Source of the DNA: Pseudomonas sp. QS1027
GTDB lineage: Bacteria > Pseudomonadota > Gammaproteobacteria > Pseudomonadales > Pseudomonadaceae
Reading direction: 5' to 3'
Length of the DNA stretch: 64,000 bases
NCBI RefSeq assembly: GCF_002814235.1
Contig: NZ_PHSU01000015.1
Span: 124,001-188,000 of the forward strand
The number at the start of each line of letters is the position of its first letter. The first letter of the stretch is position 1. The notes beneath the pieces were generated by a model, which saw only the letters and a program-made list of their open reading frames with translations, was not told the origin of the DNA and did no database searches. This document shows positions 45,068 to 53,908 of this stretch, piece by piece. Made by a program: the position numbers and the translations under genes.

Positions 45068-45625
45068 ATGAAAAAAATATCTATGACCCTGGCCTTATTG
45101 GCGGCAACCCTGGGGGCAATCACTACCGCACAGGCCGCCAACAATGGCACGCTGAACTTTACCGGTGCCTTGACCAACACCAGTTGTGAAGTGTCTTCCG
45201 GGGGCGGTTCGGCCGATAACATTCCGGTGGACCTGGGCCGTGTGTCGTTTGCCGATATCGGTAACCGCACCGACTCGCGACTGGGCACCGCAAAAGACAT
45301 CGACCTGGTGGTGACCTGCCTGCAACCGGCGGCGGAGAACACCGTGCATATGTCGTTCCGGCCATCACAAACCGACGCCAACGATCCTTACCTGTTGACC
45401 ACCGCCGGGGCCGCCAAGGGCGTCGGCATCGGCCTGGTACGCCGCGAAAGCGACACCTTCCTCAACATCCAGGATCCCACCGACACCATTGATGGCGTCC
45501 TTGAGGCCAGCGGTACCGGCTCGCGCGGCGAACTGGCCCTGCGGGCGGTGTTCGTCAAGAACGGTGTGGCCACGGTCCCCGGTGCCGCAACAGGCACCGT
45601 GCCTTTTGTCCTGACTTATAACTAA
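45068..45625 (+). CDS. Type 1 fimbrial major subunit
   Basis: Encodes 185 aa: signal peptide 1-23 (cleaved after AQA), pilin-type N-terminal strand NNGTLNFTGALTNTSCEV, a disulfide pair Cys40/Cys84, and the C-terminal motif VPFVLTYN recognised by the chaperone and donor-strand exchange. Its size and place before the chaperone and usher genes make it the likely fibre-forming pilin. A terminator-like hairpin after the gene would keep its transcript more abundant than the downstream assembly genes. Confidence 0.9.
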   Translation: MKKISMTLALLAATLGAITTAQAANNGTLNFTGALTNTSCEVSSGGGSADNIPVDLGRVSFADIGNRTDSRLGTAKDIDLVVTCLQPAAENTVHMSFRPSQTDANDPYLLTTAGAAKGVGIGLVRRESDTFLNIQDPTDTIDGVLEASGTGSRGELALRAVFVKNGVATVPGAATGTVPFVLTYN

Positions 45626-45637
45626 GTGGCTTTCTTG

Positions 45638-45668
45638 AACGGGGCTTTGCACAGCTCCGTTCTTTTTT
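45638..45668 (+). terminator. Attenuator-like terminator between pilin and chaperone
   Basis: AACGGGGCT and AGCTCCGTT form a 9-bp stem with one G-U pair and a 6-base loop, followed by TCTTTTTT. It stands 12 bases after the pilin stop and 20 bases before the chaperone start. Confidence 0.7.
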
Positions 45669-45688
45669 CATTGAAATGGGTAGTTCAC

Positions 45689-46429
45689 ATGCGGAACGTT
45701 TTTGCTCCGATGATCGGCATTGTCCTGGCAATGTCGATAGGAGCCGATGCGCGGGCGGGTATTGTGTTGAATACGACACGGGTGGTGTATCCGGCGCAAG
45801 ACAAGGAAGCGGTACTCAGTGTACTGAACAATAATTCCTCGAGCATATTGCTGCAGTCCTGGCTGGAAGCCGAGGGTGAGGGCGAGGTGGCCGAGGTGTT
45901 GCCTTTTGTGGTGGTTCCGCCCCTGGTGCAATTGCCGTCGGGCGGGCGGCAGACGGTGCGCATCATTCATTCCGGGGCCGCGATGCCGGCGGACCGCGAG
46001 TCGCTGTTCTGGTTGAACGTGCAGGAAATTCCCCAGGCCAGCGAGCGGGAGAATGTCCTGCAGATCGGTATCCGCCAGCGCATCAAGCTGTTCTACCGTC
46101 CTGGCCGGCTCAATGAGGAGGTCGAGCAGGCGCCGACGCAACTGCGTTGGAGCCTGCCCCGTGGTGGCGTGCTGAATGTGGTCAATACCGGGCCCTATCA
46201 TGTGACGCTGGTGGACATTCAGTTGCTGTCCGGCGGGCATCGGGTCCTGCGCAGGAAGAACTCGATGCTGGCCCCGGGGCAGTCCGCCGACTATGACCTG
46301 CAGGAACATGCCCAGGCCCAGAACGCCCAGCTGAATTTCAGTGTCATCAACGACCATGGGGCGCTGGTGCCTTATCGGTTGTCCTCGGGCGACTGGACCC
46401 AGGGCCAGGCGCAACCGCTGGGCAGTTAG
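45689..46429 (+). CDS. Fimbrial periplasmic chaperone (first)
   Basis: Encodes 246 aa with a signal peptide (cleaved near ARA) and two immunoglobulin-like domains. The pilus-chaperone anchors are present: Arg in NTTRVVYP (PapD Arg8) and Lys in RIKLFYRP (PapD Lys112). ESLFWLNVQEIP is the family signature. It folds and delivers subunits to the usher. The ATG at 45689 starts a normal signal peptide; the longer frame upstream does not. Confidence 0.93.
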   Translation: MRNVFAPMIGIVLAMSIGADARAGIVLNTTRVVYPAQDKEAVLSVLNNNSSSILLQSWLEAEGEGEVAEVLPFVVVPPLVQLPSGGRQTVRIIHSGAAMPADRESLFWLNVQEIPQASERENVLQIGIRQRIKLFYRPGRLNEEVEQAPTQLRWSLPRGGVLNVVNTGPYHVTLVDIQLLSGGHRVLRRKNSMLAPGQSADYDLQEHAQAQNAQLNFSVINDHGALVPYRLSSGDWTQGQAQPLGS

Positions 46430-46546
46430 CGTCTTAGATCGTTATCCGAGTTTTTCGATGCCGGACCCCGCGCAGGTCAGGGCATTGTGCGGGCGGAAGG
46501 AATCCGTCTGGAACACACTTCAAGTTATCGTATTGTGAAGGTGCAC

Positions 46547-49126
46547 ATGGATTGGCTTTATCAGCGAACAAAGGAAGTTCTCGCATTATCACGTCATGGC
46601 AGCGGCGGCGCCTGGGTGCGCTCCCTGCTTGAGAAAGCATGCGGCCCCTGGGGCTTCAAATTGTCATTGGGGGTGGCGCTGATTGCGCCGGGCGCTGCCT
46701 TTGCCGAGCCGTCGGGGGATGAAAGCGGGCAGGGACCTCGCTTCAATACCGCTTTTATCCACGGCGGCGAGCAGTCGGCGGACCTGAAGGCCTTCCTCGA
46801 AGGCAACAGCGTAGCGCCGGGAACCTACCGGGTGGACATCTACCTCAATCGCAACCTCAGCGCGCGCCGGGACCTGGTGTTTGCCCGCAACGCCGCGACC
46901 GGCCAGGTCGAGCCGTGCCTGACCTTGCCGGTACTCGACGACCTCGGGCTGGACCTGGAGCGTCTGCGCAGCCTCGGGGTGTTGAGCGACGACACGGCGC
47001 CCGGACAGTGCTTCGATTGGCGCCGACTGGATCAGGCCAGCGTCGACTACCAACCCAACAGCCTGCAACTGAACATCAGCGTGCCGCAGATTGCCTTGCG
47101 CCGCAGCGCCCGTGGCTACATCTCGCCGCAGTTGTGGGACCGTGGGGTGAACAGCGCTTTTATCGACTACAGCTTTCTCGGTAACCGTCGCGAGGTCACC
47201 GGGATTCGTACCGACAGCTACTACCTGGGCCTGAACAACGGGGTGAACCTTGGTGACTGGCGCCTGCGCAACCAGTCGTCGCTGTTGCAGGGCACCGATC
47301 AATCGGCGAGTTGGAGCAGCAACAGCACCTTCGCCCAGCGCGACCTGACCGCCTGGAAGAGCCAACTGACCCTGGGCCAGACCTATACCGATTCACGGGT
47401 TTTCGACAGCGTGCGGTTTCGCGGTGTCCAGGTGGCCACCGACGACGGCATGCTGCCGGACAGCGAACGTGTCTACGCGCCGACCATTCGCGGTGTGGCC
47501 GAAAGCAACGCGACGGTGGAAATCCGCCAGAACGGCTACTTGCTGTACAGCTCCAACGTGGCGCCCGGGCCGTTTGAAATCCGCGACTTCTACCCCAGCG
47601 GTTCGAATGGCGATCTGCTGGTGACGGTGATCGAGGCCGATGGCCGGCGTCGCACCTTTACCCAGGCGTTCGCCTCCCTGCCGATCATGGTGCCCGAGGG
47701 AACCTTCAGCTACAGCGTCGAAGCCGGGCAATACGACAGCAACAGCAGCGGTTACCAGACCCCCGGTTTTACCAGCACCACCCTGATCTACGGCCTGACC
47801 GAACACCTGACCGGCTATGGTGGCCTGCAACTGGCCGGGGATTACCAGGCCAGCAACCTGGGGGCGGGGGTCAATACCGGGCTGGGGGCGATTTCGGCGG
47901 ACCTGACCCATTCGATCAGTCGCCAGCCGGCGACTGACCTGGCCGGGCAGAGCGTACGCCTGCGTTATGCCAATACCCTGAATGCCACCAGCACCACCTT
48001 TGCCATCGCCGGTTATCGCTATTCCAGCGAGCAATACCGCACGTTCGACCAACATGTGCAGGAGCGCAGCCAGCCCGGCCTGATCCTGCCGGGGCGGGCC
48101 AGGGATCGCGTGGATCTCAACCTCAGCCAGCCACTGGGCACCGGGACCTTGAGCGTTTCGGCCCTGGAGCAGCGCTTCTGGGACCTGCCCGGCACATCCC
48201 GGCAGTACAACGTGACCTACGGCGGCTACTGGCGCGATCTCAATTACAGCCTGTCCCTGGACCGCGCCGAAGTCACGGATATCAATGGCCAGGCCGGTAC
48301 CGACCATCAACTGACCCTGACCCTATCGATGCCCTTCGGCAGTCCTGACCGGGCGACCAGCGCCTCGTTTACCGGGGTGCGCGACAGCGAGGGCGGTTCC
48401 AGTGCCCTGGCCGGCGTGACCGGGCGGCTGCCAGAGAGTCGCGACACCTTCTATTCGGTGCTCGCCGGTAACGACGGCAGCGGTGCCGGAGCGGGTTCGG
48501 CCAGCGTGAACAGCACCACGTCCGTCGGGCGTTTCGAGGCCGGCTACAGCCATGGGCGTGATTTCAACAGCTGGAACCTTGGGGCTCGGGGTTCGCTGGT
48601 GGCCCATGGCGGTGGCATCAACCTCGGCCAGTCCCTGGGCGACACCTTTGTGCTGGCGCAGGTGCCGGGCGTCAGCGGTGCCCGCTTCAACAACTTCGCC
48701 GGTGTCGAAACCGGTGCCAACGGTTATGCCGTGGTGCCTTACGCGCAGCCTTACCGGGCCAACTGGATCAGCCTGGATACCCGCGACCTGGGGGCCGATG
48801 TCGAGGTGGATAACGCCATCGCCCAGGTGGTTCCACGGCGTGGCGCGGTGGTTTTGGCAACCTTCAAGGCCAGTGCCGGACGGCGCGTGCAGTTCGAGCT
48901 GAGCCAGGCCGATGGCAGCCCGATTCCCCTCGGCGCGAGTGTCCAGGACGCCGCCGGCCGAACCCTGGCGGTGGTCGATCCGAGCAGTCGCGCGCTGGTG
49001 CTCAGTGAGCAGGAGCAAGGCGTGCTGAGCGTCAGTTGGTCGGATCGGCGCTGCCAGTTTTCCTTCACGCTGCCACCCAAGGACCCGCAACGGACCTACG
49101 AACGAATCCGTGGGGTGTGCCAGTGA
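46547..49126 (+). CDS. Outer-membrane fimbrial usher
   Basis: Encodes 859 aa: N-terminal subunit-targeting domain (FNTAFIHGG; PGTYRVDIYLN), a 24-strand beta-barrel with the plug domain (SERVYAPTIRGVAESNATVEIRQNGY) and C-terminal domains ending RGVCQ. The mature domain starts after a long N-terminus that includes a hydrophobic stretch at about 33-54 ending FAEP, so the signal peptide is extended, as in some ushers. The ATG at 46547 follows GAAGGTG. It secretes and assembles the pilus across the outer membrane. Its stop overlaps the second chaperone's GTG. Confidence 0.95.
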   Translation: MDWLYQRTKEVLALSRHGSGGAWVRSLLEKACGPWGFKLSLGVALIAPGAAFAEPSGDESGQGPRFNTAFIHGGEQSADLKAFLEGNSVAPGTYRVDIYLNRNLSARRDLVFARNAATGQVEPCLTLPVLDDLGLDLERLRSLGVLSDDTAPGQCFDWRRLDQASVDYQPNSLQLNISVPQIALRRSARGYISPQLWDRGVNSAFIDYSFLGNRREVTGIRTDSYYLGLNNGVNLGDWRLRNQSSLLQGTDQSASWSSNSTFAQRDLTAWKSQLTLGQTYTDSRVFDSVRFRGVQVATDDGMLPDSERVYAPTIRGVAESNATVEIRQNGYLLYSSNVAPGPFEIRDFYPSGSNGDLLVTVIEADGRRRTFTQAFASLPIMVPEGTFSYSVEAGQYDSNSSGYQTPGFTSTTLIYGLTEHLTGYGGLQLAGDYQASNLGAGVNTGLGAISADLTHSISRQPATDLAGQSVRLRYANTLNATSTTFAIAGYRYSSEQYRTFDQHVQERSQPGLILPGRARDRVDLNLSQPLGTGTLSVSALEQRFWDLPGTSRQYNVTYGGYWRDLNYSLSLDRAEVTDINGQAGTDHQLTLTLSMPFGSPDRATSASFTGVRDSEGGSSALAGVTGRLPESRDTFYSVLAGNDGSGAGAGSASVNSTTSVGRFEAGYSHGRDFNSWNLGARGSLVAHGGGINLGQSLGDTFVLAQVPGVSGARFNNFAGVETGANGYAVVPYAQPYRANWISLDTRDLGADVEVDNAIAQVVPRRGAVVLATFKASAGRRVQFELSQADGSPIPLGASVQDAAGRTLAVVDPSSRALVLSEQEQGVLSVSWSDRRCQFSFTLPPKDPQRTYERIRGVCQ

Positions 49127-49905
49127 AACGCTTGAGTGTGCTGGCGTTGCTGCTGGGGGTGTTCGCCGCTGCTCCGTTACAGGCCGCGGTGTCCCTCAGT
49201 GGCACGCGGCTGGTGTTCGACGGGCGCTTTCGCGAGGTGAGTATCGAAGCCCGCAACCGTGGGACGGAGGAGGTCCTGTTGCAGGCCTGGTTGAGCGACG
49301 CGAACGAGGGGCCGGAGCCGTCGGTGAACCTGCCCTTTGTGTTGACCCCGCCGCTGTCGCGACTGGCGCCGGAGGGGCGCCAGGTCTTGCGGCTGATGTA
49401 TGAAGGGCTGGGCATGCCGGCGGGGCGTGAGTCGCTGCTGCACCTCTATGTGCTGGAAATTCCCCGCACCCGCCCGGGCGACGGCTTGCTGAATATCGCG
49501 ATCCGCCAACGGATCAATGTGCTGTTTCGCCCGCCGGGGCTGCCGGGGGATCCGGCGGCCACGCCGCAACACCTGAACTGGACGCTGGTGCGCGACGACA
49601 GTGGTGTCCATCGGCTGCGGGTAGAGAACCCCACGGTGTTCCATGCCGCCCTGCTGAATATTCAAATCGAGGAGCCCCGCCAGGGTGCCTCCCCGCGTCA
49701 GGGGGACGATTTGCTGGTTCCGCCGGGCGAGCGGCGGGAACTGATCCTCGTCCGCTCCCCTGCGCAGCACCTGCAGTTCAAGGCGCTGACCGACTACGGC
49801 GGCCAGCGCGCCTATCGCGCCCGGCCGGCTTTCGGCACGCCGTTCAACGCCTCACTGAGTGCCGACCCCGCCCAATCCGAACAGAAGGTTTCATCCCATG
49901 ACTAA
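49123..49905 (+). CDS. Fimbrial periplasmic chaperone (second), lacking the anchor lysine
   Basis: Encodes 260 aa with a signal peptide (LQA cleavage) and the chaperone fold: mature start AVSLSGTRLVFDG keeps the Arg8 equivalent, and ESLLHLYVLEIPRT is the family signature. However, the strand that normally reads RIKLFYRP reads RINVLFRP, so the Lys112 equivalent is Asn. It starts with GTG overlapping the usher stop and overlaps the adhesin gene by 8 bases, suggesting it is dedicated to the adhesin. Sequence is clearly different from the first chaperone. Confidence 0.9.
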   Translation: MKRLSVLALLLGVFAAAPLQAAVSLSGTRLVFDGRFREVSIEARNRGTEEVLLQAWLSDANEGPEPSVNLPFVLTPPLSRLAPEGRQVLRLMYEGLGMPAGRESLLHLYVLEIPRTRPGDGLLNIAIRQRINVLFRPPGLPGDPAATPQHLNWTLVRDDSGVHRLRVENPTVFHAALLNIQIEEPRQGASPRQGDDLLVPPGERRELILVRSPAQHLQFKALTDYGGQRAYRARPAFGTPFNASLSADPAQSEQKVSSHD

Positions 49906-50878
49906 GTTTGCTTGCCGTGCCTGGCTGCGTCCGTTGCTGTGGCTCGGCCTCTTGAGCCCGACCAGCGCCTTTGCCCTGACCTGCACGTTGCAGGGCAGCG
50001 GCGCGACCCTGGTCAACGCCGACCTGGGCAGCACGGTCGCGATCCCGGCCTCGTCGCCCAATGGCAGCGTGATCTGGCGCTCGGAACCGCTCAACCTGGC
50101 GGTCGACTGCGTCAGGGACAGCCCCCAGGGTGGTGACGAGGACGTATTTATCTACCTCAACCCGGCCGGCCAGGTGATCGGCCAGGGCATCCGCGCCGGC
50201 TTGACCCATGACGGTGTCGATCATCGCCAGAGCAGCGGACGCATCGCGACCGGGCGGCGAGTGCCGGGGTGCCTGGAGGGGACGTGTCCGCCGTTGAGTT
50301 TCAACCTGGCCTTCTCGGTGTTTATCGAGAAATTCGGGCCGACGCCGCCTTCGGGGGTGGCCAGCAACCTGCTGGACTACCGCTTGTTCCAGCTGGACGG
50401 GAATGCCGGACCGGGCGCGGCTGGGCGTTCGCTCAATTACGTGATCAACAACCTTTCCGGCCTGCGCTTCGTTGCCTGTGATGCGCAGTTGCAGGTGATT
50501 CCCGAGACCGTCGATTTCGGCCGGGTCGCCATCGAGCGGGTGGTCATGGGGCAGGTCGCTGCCCGTCGCCCGTTTGCCCTGCACACCAGCCGAACCTGCG
50601 ACACCGCGTTCAGCCTGGATGCGCGCTTGAAGCCGGTGTCGGGCAGCGTGTCCGGGGACCTGCTGATTCCCCAGGGCAATGATGGCGTGGGCATCCGGAT
50701 TGTCCGGGCGGACGGCGGCATGGGGATTCCCTACAACCGCTCCTTTCACCTGGCCGACCTGCTGGGCGAAACCCGGGCAGCCATGGCACGCTTCGATGCC
50801 GAGCTGGTGTGGAACAGCGATCGACCCAAGGCCGGGCCGTTCTCGGCCGGGGTGGTGGTCGATTTGTTCTATAAATGA
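49898..50878 (+). CDS. Probable fimbrial tip adhesin
   Basis: Encodes 326 aa: signal peptide (cleaved after AFA, LTCTLQG), an N-terminal domain to about 200 with several Cys (CTLQG, DCVRD, GCLEGTC) and a C-terminal pilin domain (from about 205; FVACDAQLQVIPETVDFG, SRTCDTAFS) ending in the fimbrial motif AGVVVDLFYK. This two-domain plan, size and last place in the locus are those of a tip adhesin. The ligand is not predictable. Confidence 0.85.
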   Translation: MTKFACRAWLRPLLWLGLLSPTSAFALTCTLQGSGATLVNADLGSTVAIPASSPNGSVIWRSEPLNLAVDCVRDSPQGGDEDVFIYLNPAGQVIGQGIRAGLTHDGVDHRQSSGRIATGRRVPGCLEGTCPPLSFNLAFSVFIEKFGPTPPSGVASNLLDYRLFQLDGNAGPGAAGRSLNYVINNLSGLRFVACDAQLQVIPETVDFGRVAIERVVMGQVAARRPFALHTSRTCDTAFSLDARLKPVSGSVSGDLLIPQGNDGVGIRIVRADGGMGIPYNRSFHLADLLGETRAAMARFDAELVWNSDRPKAGPFSAGVVVDLFYK

Positions 50879-50963
50879 CCGTTGGCGGCGGCGCGGGCAG
50901 GGCGCTCAGGTATACTGCGGTCTTTCGGTTCGACCTGATCCGTCCCGCCTTTTCGGAGCTTCC

Positions 50964-51206
50964 ATGACTTCCCCTGAACAACCGTCCGTTTCCGCCAACC
51001 CGGGTGACGAGCCTGTGGTCGAGGCTGAGCTTGCGGTCAGCGAAAAGCCCGCCGTCCCGGCCTTCAGCTTTCCGTTCAACCCCGCTGAATTCGCCGCGGC
51101 GAAAAAGGCCGGCCAGACCTGGTACCAGAAAGGTGGCAAGGACGGGCATCACGAGAGACCGGGCCGCGCGCCGAATGGTACGCGTCGGTCGATGGGCAAG
51201 CGCTGA
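50964..51206 (+). CDS. Small conserved-looking protein of unknown function
   Basis: Encodes 80 aa with no signal peptide or membrane segment. The N-terminal half is acidic and Pro/Glu/Val-rich (EPVVEAELAVSEKPAVPAF), the middle holds FSFPFNPAEFAAAKKAGQTWYQKG, and the C-terminus is very basic (RPGRAPNGTRRSMGKR). A CGGAGC ribosome binding site precedes the ATG, and TATACT at 50911 may be its -10. I do not recognise a function; the charge asymmetry could suit RNA or ribosome binding, which is speculation. Confidence 0.75.
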   Translation: MTSPEQPSVSANPGDEPVVEAELAVSEKPAVPAFSFPFNPAEFAAAKKAGQTWYQKGGKDGHHERPGRAPNGTRRSMGKR

Positions 51207-51388
51207 GTCTTGCGCTGTCCATATGGGCGCCATAGCCGGCAGATTGGCGCCAAAAAACAGGGGATTGTCGTTGAACTGTCATGAAGATGGCTAAATGCCA
51301 AGACCCTGAGCTAGATCAGTGTTTTGCTTTTCCGTGCGCTTAGAGTCGACGCCCTGCCGACTCCTCTTACTCTCTGAGCGCGCTTTCC

Positions 51389-52972
51389 ATGAAGATCAAT
51401 CTCCCGATCACCGGACGAAATGTAGACGTCGCCTTTGAGGCCAACATCCTTTCGACCACCGATCTGGACAGCACGATTACCTACGCCAATCCTGACTTCA
51501 TCAGGATCAGCGGCTACAGCCGCGAGGAACTGCTGGGTTCGCCGCATAACCTCTTGCGTCATCCGGACATGCCCGCCGAGGCCTTCGCCCATATGTGGCA
51601 AACCCTCAAAGGTGGGCACTCATGGATGGGGCTGGTCAAGAATCGCTGCAAGAATGGCGATCATTACTGGGTCAGTGCCTACGCCATGCCCGTGACCCGC
51701 GACGGCCAGACGGTGGAGTACCAGTCGGTGCGGACCCGGCCCGGCGCCGCGCAGGTCGAGGCCGCCGAGCGTTGGTACGCCTGGTTGCGCAACGGACGCT
51801 TGCCCTGGCGTCAGCGCCTGCCCGGCCTGCGTGTGCAAAACCGACTCTGGGTGCAGGCCAGCGCGACCTTTGCCGTTGTCCTGGCGCTGGGGCACGGTTT
51901 TGCCGGGCAGCCGCTGGAGGTCGAGCTGGGGCTCTGGGCCCTGGGCTCCTTGTTGGTCGGCGGGCTAACCCACTGGGCGCTACGTCCGTTTGCCGAACTG
52001 ACGGCGCGGGCCCGGGAGATCGCCGACAACCCCTTGAGCCAGGCGATCTACACCGGCCGTAGCGATGAGTTCGGCCAGATCGGCTTTGCCCTGAACATGC
52101 TGGAGGCCCAGGTCGGTGCGGTGGTGGGGCGTATCGGCGATGCTTCGCTGCGTCTGTCCGGGCACGCCCAGGCGTTGGCCCGGCATATTCAAAGCAGTCA
52201 TGCCAGCACCCTGGATCAGCAGGCCGAAACCGATCAGGTGGCGGCGGCGATTCAGCAGATGAGCGCCAGCGTGGCCCAGGTCGCCAGCAATGCCCAGCAG
52301 GCCTGCGAGGTAGCCGAGCAGGTCGGTAGTGAAACCCGCGAAGGTCATCAACTGGTGGGGGAAAGCCGCAGCGCGGTGCTGCGTCTGGCCAATGAACTGA
52401 CGCGGGCCACCGAGGTGATCCTGCACCTGGAAAGTCATAGCACCGAGATTTCCACCGTGTTGGAAGTGATCCGCGGGATTGCCGACCAGACCAACTTGCT
52501 GGCGCTCAATGCCGCCATCGAGGCCGCCCGTGCCGGGGAACAGGGCCGCGGCTTCGCGGTGGTGGCCGACGAAGTGCGGGGGCTGGCCCAGCGCACGCAG
52601 CAGTCGACCAACGAGATCCAGCGCATGATCAGCAACCTGCAGGGCGGCGCGCGCAATGCGGTGGAGGTGATGCAGAACAGCAGCCAGCAGGCCGAGGCCA
52701 GTGTGCAGCAGGTCCAGCGGGCCGCCGATGCCCTGGCCGGGATCAGCCAGCGGGTCAGCCGGATTACCGCCATGAGCCAGCAGATCGCATCTGCGGTGGA
52801 AGAGCAGAGCACCGTCAGCGAGGACATCAACCGCAATATCGTCAGCATCCGCAATGCCTGCGAGGCGCTGGTCCATGTCGGCCAGCAGAGTCATCTCAGT
52901 TCGGGGGATGTGGCGGGGCTGGCGGACGACCTGCGTTCATTGGCCCAGGAGTTCTGGCGCAAGCGCTGCTGA
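51389..52972 (+). CDS. PAS-domain methyl-accepting chemotaxis protein, Aer-like
   Basis: Encodes 527 aa: N-terminal PAS domain (about 15-115; TDLDSTITYANPDFIRISGYSREELLG) expected to bind FAD, a membrane hairpin (about 155-200), a HAMP-like linker and the receptor signalling domain with the conserved hairpin tip EVIRGIADQTNLLALNAAIEAARAGEQGRGFAVVADEVR. It probably mediates aerotaxis or energy taxis through CheA/CheW. It has no C-terminal CheR-docking pentapeptide. A CheV gene lies 2 kb downstream on the other strand. Confidence 0.92.
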   Translation: MKINLPITGRNVDVAFEANILSTTDLDSTITYANPDFIRISGYSREELLGSPHNLLRHPDMPAEAFAHMWQTLKGGHSWMGLVKNRCKNGDHYWVSAYAMPVTRDGQTVEYQSVRTRPGAAQVEAAERWYAWLRNGRLPWRQRLPGLRVQNRLWVQASATFAVVLALGHGFAGQPLEVELGLWALGSLLVGGLTHWALRPFAELTARAREIADNPLSQAIYTGRSDEFGQIGFALNMLEAQVGAVVGRIGDASLRLSGHAQALARHIQSSHASTLDQQAETDQVAAAIQQMSASVAQVASNAQQACEVAEQVGSETREGHQLVGESRSAVLRLANELTRATEVILHLESHSTEISTVLEVIRGIADQTNLLALNAAIEAARAGEQGRGFAVVADEVRGLAQRTQQSTNEIQRMISNLQGGARNAVEVMQNSSQQAEASVQQVQRAADALAGISQRVSRITAMSQQIASAVEEQSTVSEDINRNIVSIRNACEALVHVGQQSHLSSGDVAGLADDLRSLAQEFWRKRC

Positions 52973-53032
52973 GTGGGAGCGGAGCTTTTGGCGTCCTTGA
53001 GGGCCCCTTCGCGAGCAAGCTCTGCTCCTACA
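52973..53032. repeat. Degenerate REP pair
   Basis: The right half, CTTCGCGAGCAAGCTCTGCTCCTACAG, is a good REP. The left half (GTGGGAGCGGAGCTT, 52973-52987) is an imperfect inverted copy of it, as in a decayed REPIN. It fills the gap between two convergent genes. Confidence 0.6.
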
Positions 53033-53058
53033 GGTCTGCGTTTCGCCGTAGATCGTCC

Positions 53059-53811
53059 TCAGACCGCCTGCAAGGGGATAAAGGCATAGGTGGTCGCCGC
53101 TTCACTTACCACTCGAGCCCCCTCGGCCTGCAACTGCCCGGCGATAGTCGGGCCCGAGACATGAAAGCTCCACTCGCTCGCCGCCGGCCAGTGCGTCAGC
53201 TGTTGCACCTGGTCAATCGCTTCCGCGAACGCCGACATCAGTGGCAGGTAGGCGGTGAAGCCGTCGCCCTTGAGTGCCGTGGTGTGAATCCCCAGCCGTG
53301 CGCAAATCCCTTCCTTGGCCTGGATATCGTCACGATCGGCCTGGCGCGAGGCTTCGATCAGTCGCACCAGTTCCGGGTCCTGCAACTGCCCGCCGACGAT
53401 CAGCAACGGCTGTGTGTCCTGCCAGGCTTCCGGCGGGCAATCCTTGGCCTCGGGACGCAAGGGGATATGCGGGTTGATTTCCATCGGATAGATCCGGCAC
53501 ACCAGTGGCCGCCGTTGATAGATCCGGCAGAGCTGGTCTTCGTCAAGATTCCGGCAAGGGCCCACGTTGTAGGCGGCAAAGGTGATGGCGATACGGGCTT
53601 CGGCGTGACCGCTGGGCACGCCCCAGGAGCGGCGCAGCACGTGATCGCGTTGCTGTTCCGGCTGGCCCAGGCCGTCGGCCAGAAAGGCCTCGACCAGGAC
53701 GATCACCTGGCCGCCGTCCGCCGCCCATTGCCGGGCTTCGGCCAGTGTCAGGGGCACATGGTGATCGGTGCAGCATTTGCCACAACCGACGCAGGAAAAG
53801 TGGGTGCTCAT
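53059..53811 (-). CDS. YkgJ-family cysteine-cluster protein
   Basis: Encodes 250 aa starting with CVGCGKCC (residues 7-14) and followed by further conserved cysteines in GPCRNLDEDQLCRIYQRRPLVCRIYP. This is the YkgJ/CxxCxxCC zinc- or iron-chelating domain (UPF0153). The C-terminal 120 residues have no recognised domain. Biochemical function is not known. Confidence 0.88.
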   Translation of the reverse strand: MSTHFSCVGCGKCCTDHHVPLTLAEARQWAADGGQVIVLVEAFLADGLGQPEQQRDHVLRRSWGVPSGHAEARIAITFAAYNVGPCRNLDEDQLCRIYQRRPLVCRIYPMEINPHIPLRPEAKDCPPEAWQDTQPLLIVGGQLQDPELVRLIEASRQADRDDIQAKEGICARLGIHTTALKGDGFTAYLPLMSAFAEAIDQVQQLTHWPAASEWSFHVSGPTIAGQLQAEGARVVSEAATTYAFIPLQAV

Positions 53812-53908
53812 AGGGGAACCGACCGAAGGACAAGGGCAGGGACGGTGACGTAATTCCGTTTTGTTTCACCGTATGGTCTTGGGTCAAAGCAAGTTATGCG
53901 CCAGCCAC

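Noticed and set aside
51227..51256. GGCGCC...GGCGCC stem after the 80-aa gene as a terminator
   Set aside because: On the plus strand it is followed by an A-run, not a T-run, and each arm is itself self-complementary.
51291..51320. FliA-type promoter (TAAA-N15-CTAGATCA) before the Aer-like gene
   Set aside because: Only about half of the -10 consensus GCCGATAA matches; insufficient to call.
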